13,093 nucleotides of DNA from Pseudomonadota bacterium (lineage in GTDB: Bacteria; Pseudomonadota; Alphaproteobacteria; Caulobacterales; Caulobacteraceae): contig JAEZCL010000119.1 of NCBI GenBank assembly GCA_023433585.1, positions 1 through 13,093 of the forward strand, given 5' to 3'. Positions 7,425 to 13,093 of the stretch are shown here, piece by piece. The position numbers were made by a program, and so were the translations under genes. How positions within the stretch are numbered: position 1 is the stretch's first letter; the number at the start of each line of letters is the position of its first letter. Under the pieces are notes generated by a model. It did not search any database, was not told the origin of the DNA, and worked only from the letters and a program-made list of their open reading frames with translations.

Positions 7425-8225
7425 TCAGCCCTCGTCCGGAATGCACAGGGTCTCGCCGCACGCCTTGCAGTGCACCGCGTCCGGATCGTGCCGCTGAAGC
7501 CCGCAGGTGGGGCAGGGATGGCGCACCTTGTGCGGCCGGGTCAGGGACTGGATCAGGCGGAAGAACAGCCCCACCCCGCCCAGCATCACGGCGATGGACA
7601 ACAGCCGCCCCCAGACGCCCGGCAGGGTGATGTCGCCGTATCCGGTGGTGGTCAGGCTGGTGACCGTGAAATAGAGCGCGTCCACATAGCCGGACATGGC
7701 GTCGTGCCGGCCCATGAAGCTGGAATAGACGAAGCCCGTCACCACGAAGACGAAGGTCACCAGCGCCGTGGCCGCCTTGACGATCTCCTCCACCCGCGTG
7801 TCGTCATAGCGCCGCCCCACGGTGTTCCAGAAGAACTCCGAATTGATGAGGGTCCACAGCCTCAGCACCCGCAGGAAGCCGAGGTTATAGAGCCAGGCCG
7901 GGAACAGCAGGGTCGCCAGGATCAGCAGGTCCACCCACGAACTGGGCCGCTTCAGCCAGTCCTTCCAGTCCGTGTAGGCCGAGGCCCGGGCCACCAGGTC
8001 GAAGGCCAGGATCGCGGCGATCACATAGTCCAGGGCGTAGAAGGTGAAGCCGCCGTGCGCCTTCAGCACCGGCGCGGCGATGAAGAAGGCGATGATGATG
8101 AAATCCACCGCGATGACGCCGAGGCGGAACTTCACCGCCGCGTCCGACGAACCGTGGTAGAGCGCCCGCATCCGCGCCTTCAGGCGCCGTCCGGCGCGGG
8201 GGGTCTCGTGCTCGTCAGCCGTCAT
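7425..8225 (-). CDS. Six-TM potassium channel with C-terminal zinc ribbon
   Basis: This 266-residue inner-membrane protein has the layout of the voltage-gated ion channel family. Likely segments are S1 about 35-54, S2 62-84, S3 97-112, S4 115-134, S5 148-170, a pore loop with the potassium selectivity filter TTTGYGD (192-198), and S6 207-227. S4 shows only two spaced arginines (119 and 122), so voltage sensing is doubtful. There is no RCK or cyclic-nucleotide domain. The tail instead carries CPTCG and CKACG pairs (Cys238, 241, 253, 256), a rubredoxin- or ribbon-like four-cysteine zinc site about 10 residues after S6. The ATG at 8225 has AGGA 7 bases upstream. It is divergent from dapF with 59 bases between starts, and 82 bases separate it from the peptidase gene downstream. 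Potassium selectivity follows from the filter; gating by the ribbon is speculation. Confidence 0.9.
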   Translation of the reverse strand: MTADEHETPRAGRRLKARMRALYHGSSDAAVKFRLGVIAVDFIIIAFFIAAPVLKAHGGFTFYALDYVIAAILAFDLVARASAYTDWKDWLKRPSSWVDLLILATLLFPAWLYNLGFLRVLRLWTLINSEFFWNTVGRRYDDTRVEEIVKAATALVTFVFVVTGFVYSSFMGRHDAMSGYVDALYFTVTSLTTTGYGDITLPGVWGRLLSIAVMLGGVGLFFRLIQSLTRPHKVRHPCPTCGLQRHDPDAVHCKACGETLCIPDEG

Positions 8226-8247
8226 GCGCGGTTCCTGGCCGGGCTCG

Positions 8248-8276
8248 CTGACGCGGCGCCGGATTTCCCCTATATG
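8248..8276 (+). promoter_or_regulatory. Predicted housekeeping promoter of dapF-mtaB
   Basis: CTGACG (8248-8253) and TATATG (8271-8276) are separated by 17 bases. They also fit the Caulobacter housekeeping pattern (TTGACG-type box, 10-14 bases, then a GCTANAWC-type box): CTGACGC at 8248-8254 and CCTATATG at 8269-8276 are 14 bases apart. Transcription would begin at about 8282-8285, on or next to the dapF ATG, so the message may be leaderless. Predicted by eye only. Confidence 0.5.
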
Positions 8277-8284
8277 CGGAGCCC

Positions 8285-9160
8285 ATGACGCATCCCTTCG
8301 TCAAGATGAACGGCGCCGGAAACGACTTCATCGTCGTCAACGCGATGGAGCGGCCCTTCTCGCCCACGCCGGATCAGGTCCGCGCCCTGGCCGACCGGGC
8401 CACGGGCGTCGCGGGCGGCTGCGACCAGCTGATCGCGATCGAGCCGTCATCGTCGGGCGACGCCTTCATGCGGGTGTGGAACGCCGACGGTGGGACGGTC
8501 GAGACCTGCGGCAACGCCCTGCGCTGCGTCGGCTGGTTGCTGACCCAGGCGAACGGTCGGACCCAGGTCGCCATCGACACCCTGGGCGGCATGACCACCG
8601 CCTGGCGCGTTTCAGGCCGTGTCGGGTCGGGAGATTCCGCAGGATCGACGAACGCGGCCCGGATAAAAGTGGACATGGGACCGCCGCGCCTGGCGTGGGA
8701 CCAGGTGCCTTTGGCCGAGGACATGGACACGCGCGGCATCGAGCTTCAGGTCGGCCCCATCGACGCGCCGGTGCTGCATACGCCGGGCGCGCTCAGCATG
8801 GGCAATCCGCATGTGGTGTTCTTCATCGACCATGTCCCGGACGACGCCTTCGTGCGGGCGACCGGCTCGCTGATCGAGCATCATCCGCTGTTTCCCGAGG
8901 GGGTGAACGTCGGCTTCGCCCATGTTGAGGCGCGCGGCCGCATCCGCCTCAGGGTCTGGGAGCGGGGCGCGGGCCTGACCAGGGCCTGCGGCACCGGCGC
9001 CTGCGCCGCCCTGGTCGCCTGCGCCCGGCGGGGCCTGACGGACCGGGCGGCGACGGTGGTCGTGGACGGCGGCGAACTGCACATCGAATGGCGCGAGGCG
9101 GACGATCACGTGCTGATGACCGGCCCGGTTCAGATCGAGACCACCGGAACCCTGCCGTGA
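8285..9160 (+). CDS. dapF: Diaminopimelate epimerase
   Basis: DapF converts LL-diaminopimelate to the meso form, the precursor of lysine and of the peptidoglycan cross-link, in the cytoplasm and without a cofactor. The 291-residue length is slightly above the family norm. The protein starts with the typical FVKMNGAGNDFIVVN and has both catalytic cysteines in their motifs: Cys75 in ETCGNALRC and Cys235 in RACGTGACA. Other family landmarks are ADGG (67-70), SMGNPHVVFF (171-180) and FPEGVNVGF (203-211), and the general-base and acid pair is intact. Only a GGAG 3 bases before the ATG could serve as a binding site, which is too close, and a good promoter lies immediately upstream; leaderless translation is therefore likely. 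Its stop overlaps the mtaB start (GTGA), so the two are coupled. The identification is secure. Confidence 0.98.
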   Translation: MTHPFVKMNGAGNDFIVVNAMERPFSPTPDQVRALADRATGVAGGCDQLIAIEPSSSGDAFMRVWNADGGTVETCGNALRCVGWLLTQANGRTQVAIDTLGGMTTAWRVSGRVGSGDSAGSTNAARIKVDMGPPRLAWDQVPLAEDMDTRGIELQVGPIDAPVLHTPGALSMGNPHVVFFIDHVPDDAFVRATGSLIEHHPLFPEGVNVGFAHVEARGRIRLRVWERGAGLTRACGTGACAALVACARRGLTDRAATVVVDGGELHIEWREADDHVLMTGPVQIETTGTLP

Positions 9161-10431
9161 CCGACGCCCTGAAGGTGCTGACCTTCGGCTGTCGTCTCAA
9201 CGCCGCCGAAAGCGAGGCCATGCGGACCGCCGCGACGGCCCAGGGTCTTTCGGACGCCGTGCTGGTCAACACCTGCGCGGTGACGGGCGAGGCGGTGCGC
9301 CAGGCGCGCCAGGCCATCCGCCGCGCCCGGCGCGAGCACCCCGACGCCCCCATCATCGTCACCGGCTGCGCGGCCCAGATCGAGCCCGAAGCCTTCGCCG
9401 CCATGCCCGAGGTCACCCGCGTCATCGGCAACGCCGACAAGGCGAAGCCGTCCGCCTACGCCCTGTCCGCCGCGTCGCCCCGCGTGGCGGTGGACGACAT
9501 CATGCGGCCGCGCCCCGCCGACCCCGCCCGCGTCGTGGCGGCGCTGAAGGATCGGGTGCGCGCCCATGTCGAAATCCAGAACGGCTGCGACCACCGCTGC
9601 ACCTTCTGCGTCATCCCCTATGGCCGAGGGAACAGCCGCTCGGTGCCCGCCGGGCGGGTGGTGGAGCAGGTGCGCGCCCTGGCCCATGCGGGTGTCAACG
9701 AGGTGGTGCTGACCGGCGTGGACCTGACCAGCTGGGGCGCCGACCTGCCGGGCGCGCCGACGCTCGGCCGCCTGGTGCTGCGCATCCTGAAACTGGTCCC
9801 CGAGCTGCCGCGCCTGCGCCTGTCCTCCATCGACGCGGCCGAGATCGACCCGGACTTGATGCGGGCGCTGGCCGAACAGGAACGGCTCATGCCGTTCCTG
9901 CACCTGTCGCTCCAGCACGGGAACGACCTGATCCTCAAGCGCATGAAGCGCCGTCATTCCCGGGCCGACGCCCTTCGCCTGATCGATCAGGTGCGCCGCG
10001 TCCGTCCCGAGACGGCCTTCGGCGCCGATCTGATCGCGGGCTTTCCCACCGAGACCGACGCCGCCTTCGCCGAACTGACCTCTCTGGTGGACGAGGCGGG
10101 CCTCAGTTTCGTCCACGTCTTTCCCTTCAGCCCGCGCCCCGGAACGCCCGCTGCCCGCATGCCCCAGGTCGCGCGGAGCGTGGTCAAGGCGCGCGCGGCG
10201 GCCCTGCGCGAAACCGCCGCCCGCGCCCTCGGCCGCCATCTGGACCGCCAGATCGGCCGCACGGTGCAGGCCCTGGCGGAGAACGGCGGCGTCGCCCGGG
10301 CGCCGGACAACACCGAACTGGCCTTCCAGGGGGAGCCGGGAACTTTGGTTATGCTGAAAATCGTCGGCCGTGACGCCATGAGGGCGAAAGTCCAGCCTCT
10401 GTCGGTTGTGGGAAACGCGGCCGGGTTCTAG
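9157..10431 (+). CDS. mtaB: tRNA N6-threonylcarbamoyladenosine (t6A37) methylthiotransferase
   Basis: MtaB adds a methylthio group to t6A at position 37 of tRNAs that read ANN codons, using S-adenosylmethionine and two iron-sulfur clusters. The 424-residue protein has the three-domain order of the family. The N-terminal methylthiotransferase domain has Cys12 (FGCRLN), Cys40 (NTCAVT) and Cys71 (TGCAA) for one cluster. The radical-SAM domain has C-x3-C-x2-C at Cys144, Cys148 and Cys151 in NGCDHRCTFC, with the usual PYGRG following. A C-terminal TRAM-type domain starts near residue 360. FGCRLN and VIPYGRGNSRS favour MtaB over MiaB and RimO. The start is the GTG at 9157, which overlaps the dapF stop by 4 bases; this removes a 23-residue in-frame extension that would lie inside dapF. 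A weak GGAA lies 7 bases upstream, and translation is probably coupled to dapF. Confidence 0.95.
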   Translation: MTDALKVLTFGCRLNAAESEAMRTAATAQGLSDAVLVNTCAVTGEAVRQARQAIRRARREHPDAPIIVTGCAAQIEPEAFAAMPEVTRVIGNADKAKPSAYALSAASPRVAVDDIMRPRPADPARVVAALKDRVRAHVEIQNGCDHRCTFCVIPYGRGNSRSVPAGRVVEQVRALAHAGVNEVVLTGVDLTSWGADLPGAPTLGRLVLRILKLVPELPRLRLSSIDAAEIDPDLMRALAEQERLMPFLHLSLQHGNDLILKRMKRRHSRADALRLIDQVRRVRPETAFGADLIAGFPTETDAAFAELTSLVDEAGLSFVHVFPFSPRPGTPAARMPQVARSVVKARAAALRETAARALGRHLDRQIGRTVQALAENGGVARAPDNTELAFQGEPGTLVMLKIVGRDAMRAKVQPLSVVGNAAGF

Positions 10432-10476
10432 GGTCGCGCCTTCCCTTGCCGCGCTTGCGCGATCTGTCAGCGACCC
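10431..10476 (+). promoter_or_regulatory. Inverted repeat spanning the mtaB-maeB gap
   Basis: GGGTCGC (10431-10437) begins on the last base of the mtaB stop codon, and its perfect complement GCGACCC (10470-10476) ends on the base before the maeB ATG. A smaller symmetric core, CGCGCTTGCGCG, lies between (10450-10461). If the transcript from mtaB continues, the arms would put the maeB start next to a stem, and no Shine-Dalgarno sequence is visible in the gap. This could limit read-through translation or be a chance pairing in GC-rich DNA. Confidence 0.35.
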
Positions 10477-12753
<2,277 letters not shown>

Positions 12754-12780
12754 GCCCGGCTCATTTCCTGATCCCGATTG

Positions 12781-12813
12781 GAGGCGGCCTGCCCGGGCCG
12801 CCTCTTTTCGTTT
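12781..12813 (+). terminator. Intrinsic terminator of maeB
   Basis: GAGGCGGCC (12781-12789) pairs perfectly with GGCCGCCTC (12796-12804) over 9 bp around a 6-base loop, followed by TTTT CG TTT (12805-12813). It begins 27 bases after the maeB stop. The T-rich tail is only on the plus-strand side, so it should not stop the converging gene. Its last base is also the last base of that gene's stop codon. Confidence 0.9.
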
Positions 12814-13093
12814 CAGCCGTCGCCTTCGCCGGACAGGGCCTGACGGGCCTGGAGCGCGGTCTGCTTCGCCGCCACGACAAAGGCCAGGACGACGGCAAAG
12901 ACGCCGATCACAAAGGAATAGAGGAAGAAGACCACATAGCCCGCCCCCAGGGCCGCGGGGGTCACGCCACTGGTTGCGGCCCCCTCGACCAGGGAGCCTG
13001 CGGGCAGGCGCGCGAAAAGGCCCTTCAGCGCGGCAAACGGCCCCCCGGCCTCGCCCCCCCCGGCCCCGGCCACGCCGAAGCGGCCGGACTGCG
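12813..13093 (-). CDS. C-terminal end of a membrane protein, possibly an MFS (AmpG/PAT-like) transporter
   Basis: The frame is open from the right edge to a TGA at 12815-12813, giving 93 visible residues. A GTG at 13073 could start an 86-residue protein, but the frame continues upstream of it with no ribosome binding site, so a partial gene is more likely. The visible part has a flexible Gly/Ala-rich stretch, an amphipathic segment (PFAALKGLFARLP), one strong membrane helix around GYVVFFLYSFVIGVFAVVLA, and a short charged tail (KQTALQARQALSGEGDG). The F-F-L-Y helix after a small loop resembles the last transmembrane segment of major facilitator proteins of the AmpG type, but one helix cannot settle the family. 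It converges with maeB, with 59 bases between the stops. Confidence 0.55.
   Translation of the reverse strand, partial: QSGRFGVAGAGGGEAGGPFAALKGLFARLPAGSLVEGAATSGVTPAALGAGYVVFFLYSFVIGVFAVVLAFVVAAKQTALQARQALSGEGDG

Noticed and set aside
5504..7630. A 708-codon plus-strand open frame opposite the exported S9 peptidase gene
   Set aside because: Same reason: the minus strand encodes a complete enzyme with an intact catalytic triad, and the plus-strand translation looks like shadow composition.
8270..8304. A TTGACG on the minus strand inside the dapF start with CATATA downstream, as a promoter for the channel gene
   Set aside because: The spacing is about 22 bases, too long, and no better second box is present at normal spacing.

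Overview
This is a very GC-rich chromosomal window with tightly packed genes. The gene content suggests an alphaproteobacterium of the Caulobacterales, and Brevundimonas or a close relative is my best guess. The reasons are two secreted S9 peptidases, a DUF1223 protein, a secreted CHAT protein with a PPC-like partner, a promoter like the Caulobacter housekeeping consensus before dapF, and a REP-type repeat of the kind whose translation gives the spurious peptides VIPALVAGIH and MDPRDKPEGDG. The genus is inferred from recall, not tested by a search.

Layout. The left two thirds (1-8225) is read entirely on the minus strand. In transcription order (right to left) it holds a six-TM potassium channel with a C-terminal zinc ribbon (8225-7425); a secreted prolyl-oligopeptidase-like S9 peptidase (7342-5177); a 108-bp nested inverted repeat; a second, lipoprotein S9 peptidase (4995-2782); a DUF1223 thioredoxin-like exported protein (2714-1965); a small exported protein with a PPC-like domain (1804-1088); and the N-terminal part of an exported CHAT-domain protein that runs off the left edge (1077-1). 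The gaps between these genes are 82, 181, 67, 160 and 10 bases. Only the last pair is clearly one transcription unit.

The right third is on the plus strand. dapF (lysine and peptidoglycan biosynthesis) starts divergently from the channel gene and overlaps mtaB (tRNA methylthiotransferase) by 4 bases. maeB (NADP-dependent malic enzyme fused to a phosphotransacetylase-like domain) follows after a 45-base gap and ends at a strong intrinsic terminator. The C-terminal end of a membrane protein, possibly an MFS transporter, converges on maeB from the right edge.

The plus-strand genes are core metabolism and tRNA modification. The minus-strand genes are mostly envelope functions: of the six, five have Sec or lipoprotein signals and one is a membrane channel. 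No RNA genes, CRISPR arrays, insertion sequences or phage genes were seen. The least ordinary items are the PPC-like/CHAT pair, the channel with the zinc ribbon, the tandem S9 peptidases separated by the nested repeat, and the inverted repeat that exactly spans the mtaB-maeB gap. None of these amounts to proof of a new system. No stretch over 300 bases lacks a gene.
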